Positions 25,859 to 34,626 of a stretch of DNA of 64,000 bases are shown one piece after another (position 1 is the first letter of the stretch; every line of letters begins with the position of its first letter). Under the pieces are notes generated by a model. That model was not told where the DNA came from, made no database searches, and saw only the letters and a list, made by a program, of their open reading frames with translations. The position numbers and the translations under genes are program-made. The stretch comes from Parahoeflea alexandrii (lineage in GTDB: Bacteria > Pseudomonadota > Alphaproteobacteria > Rhizobiales > Rhizobiaceae): NCBI RefSeq assembly GCF_024105735.1, contig NZ_JAAAML010000001.1, positions 1,435,809 through 1,499,808 of the forward strand, in the 5' to 3' direction.

Positions 25859-26701
25859 ATGCATATCGCGCCCTATGACAACGCCAACAAACCCATTGTG
25901 GATGTCGAGAACGCCTGTGTTCCGCTCAACTATTTCAACATCGTCAAGCTCAGGAAGGGCGAGGCGTTCGAATACCAGGTGCCCGGCTACGAGACCTGCA
26001 TCGTGCCTGCCACCGGCAGCGTCGATGTCAGCGTCGAGGGCGTGTCCTTCGCCAGGCTGGGAAACCGCGGCGTCGATGTCTGGGACGGCGAACCGGAGGG
26101 TGTCTATGTGCCCGTCGGCGCGAAGGTGACGATTGTCTGCGTGTCGAATCAGACCGAGACCTTCATCGCCGGTGCGAAATACGACAAGGTGCTGGAACCC
26201 TTCGATGTGCGCGCCGACGGGCTCGATCTTGTGCAGTACGGCTCCGACGACACCAAGACCCACCGCAAGATCAAGCACATTCTCGGCCAGAAGCAGCATG
26301 GCAAGGTTGGCCGGCTCTTGGTCAGCGAATTGTTCACCGTCGGGCAGGGCGGCTGGTCGGGTTTTCCGAGCCACAAGCACGACACCGACCGTCTGCCCGA
26401 CGAGACCCGGCATGACGAGACCTACAATTTCCGCTTCCGGCCCAATCACGGCTCCGGCGTGCAGATGCTGCAGCGCGAAGACAACAAGCCGGGCGACGCC
26501 TATCACATCGTCGACGGCTCGACGATCTGCCTCGACAAGGGCTACCACCCGTGCTGCGTGCTGCCGGGCTACGAGATGTATTATTTCACCATTCTGGGCG
26601 GGTTGAGCCAGCGCTCGCTGATCCAGTATTTCCAGCCCACCCATGCCTACCAGATCGAGACGATCCCGGGCATCAAGGACATGGTCGCGAAGTTCAAATG
26701 A
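25859..26701 (+). CDS. iolB: 5-deoxy-glucuronate isomerase
   Basis: A double-cupin protein of 280 aa that isomerises 5-deoxyglucuronate to 5-dehydro-2-deoxygluconate. The metal-binding cupin motif is GWSGFPSHKHDTD, with DETYNFRF and the C-terminal CVLPGYEMYYFTIL. It overlaps the aldolase gene (ATGA), so the two are coupled. Confidence 0.93.
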   Translation: MHIAPYDNANKPIVDVENACVPLNYFNIVKLRKGEAFEYQVPGYETCIVPATGSVDVSVEGVSFARLGNRGVDVWDGEPEGVYVPVGAKVTIVCVSNQTETFIAGAKYDKVLEPFDVRADGLDLVQYGSDDTKTHRKIKHILGQKQHGKVGRLLVSELFTVGQGGWSGFPSHKHDTDRLPDETRHDETYNFRFRPNHGSGVQMLQREDNKPGDAYHIVDGSTICLDKGYHPCCVLPGYEMYYFTILGGLSQRSLIQYFQPTHAYQIETIPGIKDMVAKFK

Positions 26702-27549
26702 GCATTGCAACACTCGCCGAGGTGCTCCAACCGGCGCTGAAGGGTGGATATGCGGTCGCCGGCCTGGTCACGCTCGGCTGGGAAGACATGCGCGCCTATG
26801 TGGCGGCCGCGGAAGCCGAAAACCTGCCGGTGATCCTGCAGGCCGGGCCCTCCTGCCGGGCGCATACGCCACTGCCGGTGCTGGGCAAGATGTTCCGGTA
26901 CCTGGCCGAGAATGCCAGCGTGCCGGTGGTGGCCCATCTCGATCACGGCTACACCTTCGAGGACTGCAGGGAAGCGCTCGACAGCGGCTTCACCTCGCTG
27001 ATGTTTGACGGCTCGCGCAAGCCGCTCGAGCAGAACATCGAGGAGACCGCGCGGATCGCCGAAATGGCGCACGAGGCCGGCATTTCCTGCGAGGGCGAGA
27101 TCGGTTTCGTCGGCTATTCCGGCGGCGAGAATTCGGCCGGCACCGATCCCGAGGAAGCCGCAAAGTTTGCGCGCGAAACCGGGGTCGACGCCATGGCGAT
27201 CTCGGTCGGCAATGTGCATCTGCAACAGGACAGGCAGGGCGGACTGGACGAGCCGCGCATCCGCGCCATCGAGGCGCTGACCGCGGTTCCGCTGGTCATC
27301 CATGGCGGCTCCGGTGTGCCGGTTGCCCAGCGCACGGCGCTGGCGCGTGGGTCGCGGATCTGCAAGTTCAACATCGGCACCGAACTCCGCATGGCCTTTG
27401 GCGCGGCCCTGCGCGAGGCGGTCAACCGTGATCCGGATCGCTTCGACCGGGTGACGATTCTGAAAGAGACCCACGACCCGGTGACAGCTGTGGCACGGCA
27501 GGTGATCCGTGCGCTTGGCCCAACCCAACCCGAACCGGCGCAATTTTAG
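26698..27549 (+). CDS. iolJ: Class II aldolase, probable 6-phospho-5-dehydro-2-deoxygluconate aldolase
   Basis: A 283-aa zinc aldolase of the fructose-bisphosphate aldolase class II family. The zinc and catalytic residues appear in VVAHLDHGYTFEDC, CEGEIGFVG and LVIHGGSGVP. Its place between iolB and iolG and its coupling to iolB mark it as the IolJ step, which yields dihydroxyacetone phosphate and malonic semialdehyde. Tagatose-bisphosphate aldolase is the alternative family name. The next enzyme, the semialdehyde dehydrogenase IolA, is not in the window. Confidence 0.85.
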   Translation: MSIATLAEVLQPALKGGYAVAGLVTLGWEDMRAYVAAAEAENLPVILQAGPSCRAHTPLPVLGKMFRYLAENASVPVVAHLDHGYTFEDCREALDSGFTSLMFDGSRKPLEQNIEETARIAEMAHEAGISCEGEIGFVGYSGGENSAGTDPEEAAKFARETGVDAMAISVGNVHLQQDRQGGLDEPRIRAIEALTAVPLVIHGGSGVPVAQRTALARGSRICKFNIGTELRMAFGAALREAVNRDPDRFDRVTILKETHDPVTAVARQVIRALGPTQPEPAQF

Positions 27550-27573
27550 CCGGCGCAACAGGAAAAGACGGAC

Positions 27574-28563
27574 ATGCTCAATATTGGAATTCTGGGTTGC
27601 GGCCGCATCGGCCAGGTTCATGCCAGCAGCGTCAGCCACGTGGATGGTGCGCGGGTGGCCGCCGTCGCTGATGCGTTTCCCGCGGCGGCCAGCGCGCTTG
27701 CCGAAAAGACCGGCGCCCGGGTGATGAGTACGGATGAGATCATCGCCAGCCCGGATATCGACGCGGTGGTGATCGGAACGCCGACTGACACGCATTTCGA
27801 TCTGATCGATAAGAGCGCGAAGGTCGGCAAGGCGATCTTCTGTGAAAAGCCGGTCGACATGTCCGCCGACCGGATCCGTCAGCTGATCACGATCGTCGAG
27901 GCTACGGGCGTGCCGTTCCTGACCGGGTTCAACCGCCGCTTCGATCCCGGCTTCGCGACCATGCGCGCCCGTATCGCTGCCGGCGAGGTCGGCGACGTCG
28001 AACTCGTCACCATCCTGTCGCGTGATCCTTCGCCGCCGCCGGTCAGCTACATCAAGAGCTCTGGCGGTCTGTTCCGCGACATGATGATCCATGATTTTGA
28101 CATGGCGCGGTTCCTGCTCGGCGAGGAGGTGGTTCAGGTCTACGCCACCGGTTCGGCGCTGGTCGACCCGGCGATCGGTGAGGCCGGCGACGTCGATACC
28201 GCCGTTGCCGTGCTGACCACCGCCTCGGGCAGGATCTGCCAGATCTCTAACTCGCGCCGCGCCACCTACGGCTATGACCAGAGGGCCGAGGTGCACGGTT
28301 CGCTCGGGCTGATCAAGGCCAACAATGTGCCTGAAAACAATGTCGAGATCGCCAGCGGCAACGGGTTCCGCTCGGCGCCGGCGCAGCATTTCTTCCTCGA
28401 ACGCTATGCAGGGGCCTATGTGGCCGAGATGATCCACTTCGTGGAGTGCGCGGCCTCGGGCATGGCGCCGTCACCCGGAATCCGCGACGGGCTGGCAGCC
28501 CAGATGATCGCCGATGCGGCTGCCATGTCACTTGAAACCGGGGTCCCGGTCAGGCTGGGCTGA
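27574..28563 (+). CDS. iolG: Inositol 2-dehydrogenase
   Basis: A 329-aa Gfo/Idh/MocA enzyme that oxidises myo-inositol to 2-keto-myo-inositol with NAD+. GILGCGRIGQVHASSV at residues 5-20 binds NAD, AIFCEKPVDMS holds the catalytic Lys and MMIHDFDMARFLLGE has the conserved Asp and His. Its length and motifs match IolG/IdhA better than the two paralogues on the other arm. It is the last gene of the plus-strand arm and ends before a hairpin. Confidence 0.9.
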   Translation: MLNIGILGCGRIGQVHASSVSHVDGARVAAVADAFPAAASALAEKTGARVMSTDEIIASPDIDAVVIGTPTDTHFDLIDKSAKVGKAIFCEKPVDMSADRIRQLITIVEATGVPFLTGFNRRFDPGFATMRARIAAGEVGDVELVTILSRDPSPPPVSYIKSSGGLFRDMMIHDFDMARFLLGEEVVQVYATGSALVDPAIGEAGDVDTAVAVLTTASGRICQISNSRRATYGYDQRAEVHGSLGLIKANNVPENNVEIASGNGFRSAPAQHFFLERYAGAYVAEMIHFVECAASGMAPSPGIRDGLAAQMIADAAAMSLETGVPVRLG

Positions 28564-28584
28564 CGGGACGTCACAATCAGAAAC

Positions 28585-28611
28585 GCTCCCGGCTGACTTT
28601 TTGCCGGGAGC
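28585..28611. terminator. Hairpin between the iol operon and the coiled-coil gene
   Basis: GCTCCCGGC and GCCGGGAGC form a perfect 9-bp stem with a T-rich loop. The two adjacent genes converge on it, so it may serve both; the T-runs after it are short. Confidence 0.55.
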
Positions 28612-28659
28612 TCAACACGCTGAGAGCTATTCAAACCGGCTCTGACCGGGAAATCCGGA

Positions 28660-29205
28660 TCAGGCAGCCTTGGCGGCGTCACCGGAGATGTTCTTGGTGA
28701 CGGTGTCGAGTGCCCATTGCTTGATCTGGGCTTCGAGTTCCTCGTTGCGCTGACGCAGCGCATCGACCTCGACATCCATCTTTTCGCGCTCGGCCTGGTG
28801 GATCGCGTCGAGCTCTTCCTGCAGTTCCTTGTTGCGGGCGCGCAGAGCCTCGACGTCCTGGCCGTTCATCGAATCCATCTGGTTCTGAAGGGTGAGGATC
28901 TGCGACTTCATCTTTGACTGGAATTCCGACAGCGCGGCGATCTGGGCTTCCTGCTCATCGAGATCGGCGGTGGATTTCGGCGTCAGGAACATTGCACCGA
29001 TCGAAAGAACCGCGAACAGCGGAACGAGTATGGCCGCGGGGCCTGCCAGGGTGTGAATAAGCCCTGCGTGACCGATGTCGAACATGGCCGCGAAAAACAG
29101 CGTTCCGAGCGAGATCGCCACGACCCCGAGGAGTTTCGCAACCAAGCCCATCAAGCCGCCTTTGCCGTTCTGAGCCTTGGTTTTTTCTGATTTCTGGGCA
29201 GCCAC
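28660..29205 (-). CDS. Membrane-anchored coiled-coil protein, unknown function
   Basis: A 181-aa protein. Two hydrophobic segments (about residues 19-41 and 48-70) are followed by a long heptad-rich stretch rich in E, Q and L (about 80-165) that should form a coiled coil. The start is GTG 29205 because AAGGAG stands six bases before it; no ATG lies in a suitable place. I recognise no family. The transmembrane pair plus cytoplasmic or periplasmic coiled coil suggests a scaffold. It stands alone between the iol operon and the luxI operon. Confidence 0.65.
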   Translation of the reverse strand: MAAQKSEKTKAQNGKGGLMGLVAKLLGVVAISLGTLFFAAMFDIGHAGLIHTLAGPAAILVPLFAVLSIGAMFLTPKSTADLDEQEAQIAALSEFQSKMKSQILTLQNQMDSMNGQDVEALRARNKELQEELDAIHQAEREKMDVEVDALRQRNEELEAQIKQWALDTVTKNISGDAAKAA

Positions 29206-29498
29206 GACGAACTCCTTACACGATAACAAAAATGTTGACCTGAACCGGCGCAAGGACGTGTCGCGCCCTTACGGGCTGCGGTTCCATGCGAACGCGGTCT
29301 GCAATGTTGATTAACATGCCGGGATCGGGAGCGATCGGGTTGGCGCGCGAGAGTGCATCATGCCGCCCCTTGAGGGGTCTCGCAGTTTAAGGTTAACCGA
29401 ATGGATTTAAGGAAAGGTGAAAGCCGCGCGGCGGATAAAGCCGGAGCCGGCATGATGGTGCGCCGATGATGCGATTGCGATTACCGGCGCAGCCGGGA
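29206..29498. other. Intergenic region between the coiled-coil gene and the luxI operon
   Basis: No convincing gene. It holds the promoter of the coiled-coil gene, an ATGTT-N4-AACAT inverted repeat (29304-29317) and a short CCCC-TTGA-GGGG hairpin near 29365. Neither could be tied to a known site. Confidence 0.4.
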
Positions 29499-29732
29499 TC
29501 AGATGCGGCTGTGGCTGTCGCGCGCATCCGGGTCGCTGTGCGGCGAGTTGGCGGTGTCGAAGCAGGCCGTGACCTCCATACGCGCCATCTTGATCAGGTA
29601 GGAGAGGAAGCGCGTGTCGGAGCGTGGCTGATCTTCGCCGGTGCTGCGCGAGAGCTCATAGGCGCTGGCCAGAAGCGCCTGGATTTTCAGCAGTGTAATC
29701 GTCTGGTCGATTCCAGCCGGCTTGTCGCTCAT
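29499..29732 (-). CDS. Small protein coupled to luxI, unknown
   Basis: A 77-aa protein beginning MSDKPAGIDQTITLLKIQAL. Its ATG at 29732 overlaps the luxI TGA as ATGA, so it is translated from the luxI message. The sequence is predicted mainly helical (ITLLKIQALLASAYELSRS, then FLSYLIKMARMEVT), with a polar, disordered tail rich in D and S. It does not look like TraM or another antiactivator I know. Coupling to the synthase suggests a role in the quorum-sensing circuit, but this is inference. Start and stop are clear, and the longer open frame upstream is a shadow of luxI. Confidence 0.6.
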   Translation of the reverse strand: MSDKPAGIDQTITLLKIQALLASAYELSRSTGEDQPRSDTRFLSYLIKMARMEVTACFDTANSPHSDPDARDSHSRI

Positions 29733-30391
29733 GAGAAAGCCCCGGCCCGAGAGGCCTGATCCTGCGTGATGAAAGGCAGTTGCGCACCCCTGCGGACAAT
29801 CAGCGACCGTTCGATACCGGCGTGGATCCTGCCCGATTGCAGCGCGACCTCGCTGACTTCGACATAGGCGACAAGGCACCAGTCACCCGACAGGATGCGC
29901 GGCATGCCCGCCGGTATGACTTTCCATCCCAGATCGAGCCAGCGCTTGAGCAGGAACTGTTGCAGAACACCGCCGGTATGGGTCACCCCTTCGTCAAGGC
30001 AATATTCCATCACCGCACAGAACATCTGCCCGAGGATGCCAGTGGCACCAACGCCGCGATACTCGGGCAATACGTAGGTGCGGGTCCAGTCAGCCCATTC
30101 GGGGCTGCGGGGCAGGCCGATGTTTTCGCACATGTGCGGAAATTCTTCCGACACCAGATTCGGGACCGTGGTCGGCATCAGCCGCGCGGAGGTGACCACC
30201 CGGCCTTCGAGCATGCCGAGCAGATAGGTCGAGTCCGGCGTGTCGAATGGATCGAGTTCCAGCCCATCGTCGCTGATTGGCACCCAGCGATTGGCTACCG
30301 CATAGTAGTCGTGGCGGCGGCGAAGGAACTCCTCGAACTCGCGTTCGTAGAGATGCTTGTTCCGTGTGTTGACAACATGAGCTTCAATCAT
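29729..30391 (-). CDS. Acyl-homoserine-lactone synthase (LuxI family)
   Basis: Makes the homoserine-lactone signal from S-adenosylmethionine and an acyl donor. The 220-aa protein keeps the LuxI landmarks at near-standard numbering: R24/R25, W36, D47, D50, R70, F84 and R104. At position 101 it has Asp in place of the usual Glu, and the usual F28 region is HDYYAV. By eye the N-terminal half resembles RpaI/BraI-type synthases, which use acyl- or aryl-CoA, but this is from memory. It follows luxR by 42 bases and is coupled to the next small gene. Confidence 0.85.
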   Translation of the reverse strand: MIEAHVVNTRNKHLYEREFEEFLRRRHDYYAVANRWVPISDDGLELDPFDTPDSTYLLGMLEGRVVTSARLMPTTVPNLVSEEFPHMCENIGLPRSPEWADWTRTYVLPEYRGVGATGILGQMFCAVMEYCLDEGVTHTGGVLQQFLLKRWLDLGWKVIPAGMPRILSGDWCLVAYVEVSEVALQSGRIHAGIERSLIVRRGAQLPFITQDQASRAGAFS

Positions 30392-30433
30392 CTTCTTTCC
30401 CCTTTGCTCCTGGGGGAAAGGTAGTCCTCGTGG

Positions 30434-31189
30434 CTAGCGAGCGTCGCCTAGCGATTCGGCCAGTTGACCCAGGGTGATCTCGCCTTGTTGAAGTGCACGT
30501 GCAACCGCGTGGGTCGTGTTGGTGGCGTTGAGCTTCATGCGGATCTGGGCGGTGTGAAAGCGCACCGTCTTTTCACTGATACCGAGAATGACCGAGACGT
30601 CCCAGCAGGATTTGCCCGCCGAGGTCCACAACAGGACTTCGCGCTCGCGGGAAGACAGTCTGCCGCGGCCCGGCCGCCTCTGCTGGCGTCGCTCGATTGC
30701 CGAGGAGGTGTAGACTGCCATCAGGTTGAGAGCCCCGCGTTCTCGCGAGCTCAGCCTCAGCCTGGTCGCTGCGCCGAACGAGATGGCCGAAAGCCATTCA
30801 TCCCTTGAAAACACCGGCACGATGTAGCCGTCTGCCAGACCGTGCTCTGCGGCTTCGCCTGCCACCTGGGCCGCGCCGTCGCGTTGCGCAAATCTCTGGT
30901 CGACCTCATGCCAGGCAAAAGGAGACATGGTCGAATAGACCTGCTGACAGACCGAGTCGGTGCCGGCATAATCACGCTCGACATAGCGATCCCACCAGTC
31001 CTGGGGAAAGCGGTTGGTCTTGACCAGAGGGTCGATCGCGTTGTTGCCGACCGGCAGGCCGGTATAGATCATGTGCTGGAAGCCGTAATCGCCAACCACC
31101 TGCAGCAGATCATCGAGCAGGTCGTCAATCAGGATGTGATTGTCGACGCGCTCGATAAATTCGAAGACTTTCGTATCCTGCACACCCAT
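30434..31189 (-). CDS. LuxR-family quorum-sensing regulator
   Basis: A 251-aa signal-binding transcription factor. The autoinducer pocket is complete: W65, Y69, D78 and W93 correspond to TraR W57, Y61, D70 and W85; S79 replaces the usual Pro after the Asp. The DNA-binding domain (about residues 180-245) reads LSSREREVLLWTSAGKSCWD, then VSVILGISEKTVRFHT. It lies upstream of luxI in the same direction, so it may control its own operon. No clear lux box was found in the AT-rich gap before it. Confidence 0.88.
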   Translation of the reverse strand: MGVQDTKVFEFIERVDNHILIDDLLDDLLQVVGDYGFQHMIYTGLPVGNNAIDPLVKTNRFPQDWWDRYVERDYAGTDSVCQQVYSTMSPFAWHEVDQRFAQRDGAAQVAGEAAEHGLADGYIVPVFSRDEWLSAISFGAATRLRLSSRERGALNLMAVYTSSAIERRQQRRPGRGRLSSREREVLLWTSAGKSCWDVSVILGISEKTVRFHTAQIRMKLNATNTTHAVARALQQGEITLGQLAESLGDAR

Positions 31190-31560
31190 CTAAATACCCG
31201 AATTGAAAAGGCCTTTGCGCCGATTGAATCAGCTCATCATCTGGATAAACTAACCCTTAAAATTAAGTGGTGCAAATATCATTGTCATGCAACAGGTCAT
31301 TCATCTAACGTACAATGCTGTATAAAGTTTGATTTCTAACTAATTTGTGCGCCACGGTTGCCGAAGATGTCGTTTGCGACCCATGTATCGATATAGAAGT
31401 ATTTCAGATATATCAGGTTGATACATGGTGGGTTTGCGGTCGGTTCTGGGTGCGGTGATCTGTATCTGGTATTGTCCGGTCGTTCCGGGGATTGCGCTGC
31501 AAAGAGTTTTTGCGGCCGGACCAGTGCTGCGGCCATGAACAAGTTTCAGGATTTTGCGCT
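31190..31560. other. AT-rich promoter region before luxR; no gene seen
   Basis: The 371 bases between luxR and the araC-type gene are markedly AT-rich (31255-31345). They contain ACC-N13-GGT at about 31253 with a partial inner dyad, and TACAATGCTGTA (31311-31322). Either could be a LuxR site, but neither matches a known lux or tra box well. Short frames here lack ribosome sites and homology and are rejected. Confidence 0.4.
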
Positions 31561-32595
31561 CTATTCCGGCTTTCCCGCAAGCCTTGCTGACTGGACACTG
31601 CCGTCCGGCCCGGCGGCGCGATATTCTCGCGGAGATATGCCGTAGTGTTCCCTGAAGATGCGCGAGAAATGCTGCATGTTGTTCAGGCCCCAGCGCATGG
31701 CGATGGCGCTCACAGTCCAGCCGGCAAAAAGCGGATTGCGCAGATCGGAGGCAACGCCGGCGAGGCGCAGTAGCCGGATCTTCGAGGCGACCGATGTGCC
31801 TTCCGCCTGAAACACTTCGCTTAGGCGGCGCACTGAAACCGACAGGGCCGCGGCAATCTCCGCGCGATCCAGATCAGGATCGCGGATCCGCTGTGCAATG
31901 ATGGTGTCAGCCTGGTGGATGAGCCGGTTCTCTGTCGCCGTTCGGACCGCCTCCGCACCGCGCAATGTCGTCAGTCCAGTGGCGCACAGGTCTATGATGC
32001 TGTCTTCGAGACAACGGCGGGTGGCTGGATTTGCCGTCACCTGGGCACCAATCAGGCGCAGCACACTGTCGCGGACAAGCCCGCCGATCTCTGATGCCCC
32101 GCTCACGGTCAGACCGGTCAGGAGGTCTGCATTGGGCAATCTTTGCAGCAATTCGAGGCGGGGTATCTGAACCACCAGTTGGCGGAACCCGTCGGGCAGA
32201 GACAGATCATAGGGGTCGATGGAGCTGTAAAGGGCGAAATCGCCCTGGCCAAGTTCGGCCATTCGTCCGCACTGCTGGATCAGCCCGTTCCGTTCCAGCT
32301 GGATGCTGAGCAGAAACCACTCGTCGGTGGCCTTTGCGATGTCGTGCCTGCGGCGGCGCACCAATTGCTGGCTGCCGGAGACTATGGAGGTTGATATGCG
32401 CGGCATGCGATTGAGCCGGATTTCTCCGGTAAAGTCGCTTCGGCTTTCCGAAATGCACTCGAGCTGGACATAGGCGTCACAAACAGCCTCGCGCCAGAAT
32501 GCAAATCTGTCGCGTTGATGCACGCTCGACGTGCTCAGGTGGATGCCGGTCTCGATCAGTACAGCCTCCTTTGTCTTGTCTTGAGGATTGACCAT
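31561..32595 (-). CDS. AraC-family transcriptional regulator (NitR-like position)
   Basis: A 344-aa regulator with an AraC-binding-like N-terminal domain (residues about 20-190) and a C-terminal AraC helix-turn-helix pair (RAEIAAALSVSVRRLSEVF and AMRWGLNNMQHFSRIFREHY). It is divergent from nitrilase by 133 bases, the usual arrangement of nitrilase activators such as NitR. The inducer is unknown. Confidence 0.86.
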   Translation of the reverse strand: MVNPQDKTKEAVLIETGIHLSTSSVHQRDRFAFWREAVCDAYVQLECISESRSDFTGEIRLNRMPRISTSIVSGSQQLVRRRRHDIAKATDEWFLLSIQLERNGLIQQCGRMAELGQGDFALYSSIDPYDLSLPDGFRQLVVQIPRLELLQRLPNADLLTGLTVSGASEIGGLVRDSVLRLIGAQVTANPATRRCLEDSIIDLCATGLTTLRGAEAVRTATENRLIHQADTIIAQRIRDPDLDRAEIAAALSVSVRRLSEVFQAEGTSVASKIRLLRLAGVASDLRNPLFAGWTVSAIAMRWGLNNMQHFSRIFREHYGISPREYRAAGPDGSVQSARLAGKPE

Positions 32596-32728
32596 TCCCG
32601 TCGAAAATCAAGCGGTTTTTCACCGCTGCCCGGAATCACAAGTCCACGCGCCCAAACTGCAAAGCATCGCAGTCCCGGCGGTGGCAGGGTGATCTGCGAC
32701 GCATAATCAAAACAAGGGAACACTGGAA

Positions 32729-33751
32729 ATGTCAGGATCTTTCAAAGTTGCAGCAGTGCAGGCCGCTCCGGCCTTTCTCAATCTGGATGCGGGTATCGAC
32801 AAGGCGGTCGGACTGATCGAGCAGGCGGCGGCTGAGGGCGCGAAGCTGATCGGTTTTCCGGAAACCTGGCTGCCAGGCTATCCGTGGTGGATCTGGCTCG
32901 ATGCGCCGGCTGTGACCATGCCCTATGTCATTCCCTACAATCTCAACTCGGTCGAACGCGGCAGCGCGCACGACAAGCGGCTCGCCAAGGCCGCGCGCGA
33001 CAACAACATCCAGGTCGTCATGGGCTTGTCCGAAAAGCACAACGGCACGCTCTACCTTGCCCAGTGGCATTATGGCGCCGATGGCGAGATCATCTCGCGG
33101 CGGCGCAAACTCAAGCCGACCCATGTCGAGCGCACCGTGTTTGGCGAAGGCGACGGCTCCGACATGGTGGTGCGGCAGACGGATCTCGGCCGGGTCGGTG
33201 CGCTGTGCTGCTGGGAGCATCTTCAGCCCTTGAACAAATACGCGCTGTACTCCCAGAACGAGCAGATCCATGTCGCCTCATGGCCGAGCTTCAGCCTCTA
33301 CAAGGGCGGTGCCTATGCGCTCGGGTCAGAGCTCAACACCGCGGCGAGCCAGATGTACGCCGCCGAGGGCCAGTGCTTCGTCATTGCCGCCTGCGCGACG
33401 GTGAGCCAGGAGATGGTCGACATGCTTTGCGACAATCCGATGAAGCAGCAGTTCCTGACCACAGGTGGTGGTTTTGCGCGCATCTTCGGGCCCGACGGCT
33501 CGCCTATGGGCAATGTGCTGGACGAGCATGAGGAAGGGCTGGTGATCGCCGAGATCGATCTCAACATGATCTCGATCGCCAAGGCGGCGGGTGATCCGTG
33601 CGGGCATTACTCGCGCCCCGACGTGTTCCGGCTGATGTTCAACCAGAAACCGAGCCCGGTGGTGATGGCCTTCGACAACGAGGCGGCGCGGGCGATTGCT
33701 GACGCGGCCGAGGAACAGCTCGGCGTGGTTCAGCAAGCTGCTGCCGAATAA
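32729..33751 (+). CDS. Nitrilase
   Basis: Hydrolyses a nitrile to the carboxylic acid and ammonia. The catalytic triad is complete: E45 in GFPETWLPGYPWW, K129 in RRRKLKPTHVE, and C161 in ALCCWEHLQPLN. The 340-aa length and the GYPWWIW segment match bacterial aliphatic/aromatic nitrilases rather than amidases or cyanide hydratases. GKxG-like termini are normal. The promoter region with the divergent AraC gene suggests induction by a nitrile. Confidence 0.92.
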   Translation: MSGSFKVAAVQAAPAFLNLDAGIDKAVGLIEQAAAEGAKLIGFPETWLPGYPWWIWLDAPAVTMPYVIPYNLNSVERGSAHDKRLAKAARDNNIQVVMGLSEKHNGTLYLAQWHYGADGEIISRRRKLKPTHVERTVFGEGDGSDMVVRQTDLGRVGALCCWEHLQPLNKYALYSQNEQIHVASWPSFSLYKGGAYALGSELNTAASQMYAAEGQCFVIAACATVSQEMVDMLCDNPMKQQFLTTGGGFARIFGPDGSPMGNVLDEHEEGLVIAEIDLNMISIAKAAGDPCGHYSRPDVFRLMFNQKPSPVVMAFDNEAARAIADAAEEQLGVVQQAAAE

Positions 33752-33834
33752 GCGCCAGGCCCTCTGTCTCCCCGGCACGCAAGGTCCGGAACATTGAGGG
33801 CAGGGGGCGCCTCCACATCAAAAGGATTGTCGAG

Positions 33835-34500
33835 ATGCTTACAAGCAACGAGTTCTACACCGATGCGCAACGCCAGCTGCAGGCCCGGCATGACAGCGTC
33901 AAGCTCGCCGATGTGGTGGTCCAGGCGATCGTCCGCGACGAAATCGAGCCCCCGCACGTGCCCTTCATCGAGAGCCGGGATTTCTTCTTTCTCTCGACGG
34001 TCAGTGCGGAAGGCGAGCCGACGGTAAGCTACAAGGGCGGTGCGCCGGGGCTGGTCAGGGTTCTCGATTCCCGGACCCTGGTGTTTCCCAATTACGACGG
34101 CAACGGCATGTTCAAGTCGATGGGCAACATATCGGAAGCCGGCAAGGTGGGTCTGCTGTTCATCGACATGGAAACGCCGAACCGGGTCCGGGTTCAGGGC
34201 ACTGCCACGCTTTCGGCAGACGATCCGGAACTTGCCGGCTATCCCGGCGCCAACATGCTGGTGCGGGTGGATGTGACGGCCTGTTTTCTCAATTGCGCGC
34301 GCTACATCCACACGCATACGCGGATTGCGCCGAGCCCCTATGTTCCGGACGCGAAGGGCGAACAGCCGTTCCCGAGCTGGAAACGGATCGATCTGGTGCA
34401 GGACGCGCTTCCCGCCAGGGACGTGGGCCGTGCGGCGGCGGAAGGCGGCATCATCAGCTTTGACGGTTATGTCGAGAAACTGATGGACGGCACATCCTGA
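33835..34500 (+). CDS. Pyridoxamine 5'-phosphate oxidase-family (PPOX) flavoprotein
   Basis: A 221-aa split-barrel protein. FIESRDFFFLSTVSAEGEP and SYKGGAPGLVRVLD form the first part of the FMN-binding fold, and FPNYDGNGMFKSMGNI matches the PPOX_class_probable type. It follows nitrilase by 83 bases in the same direction. A reductase or oxidase acting on a nitrile-related compound is possible, but many members have no known substrate. Confidence 0.75.
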   Translation: MLTSNEFYTDAQRQLQARHDSVKLADVVVQAIVRDEIEPPHVPFIESRDFFFLSTVSAEGEPTVSYKGGAPGLVRVLDSRTLVFPNYDGNGMFKSMGNISEAGKVGLLFIDMETPNRVRVQGTATLSADDPELAGYPGANMLVRVDVTACFLNCARYIHTHTRIAPSPYVPDAKGEQPFPSWKRIDLVQDALPARDVGRAAAEGGIISFDGYVEKLMDGTS

Positions 34501-34626
34501 CAGCCGGACGTAACGTGATGAGGTCTGCGCTGGTTGGCGGGAGGGCTCAGACGGGGGCCGGTGCTGCACTGCAAAGCGTCGGCTCCCCGGGGTGGCCGTG
34601 AGCGACCGGAGTTTGCGCCCTGGCGC

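Noticed and set aside
31418-31645. A 75-codon plus-strand frame before the araC-type gene
   Set aside because: No ribosome site, no homology, and it overlaps the end of the araC-type gene.
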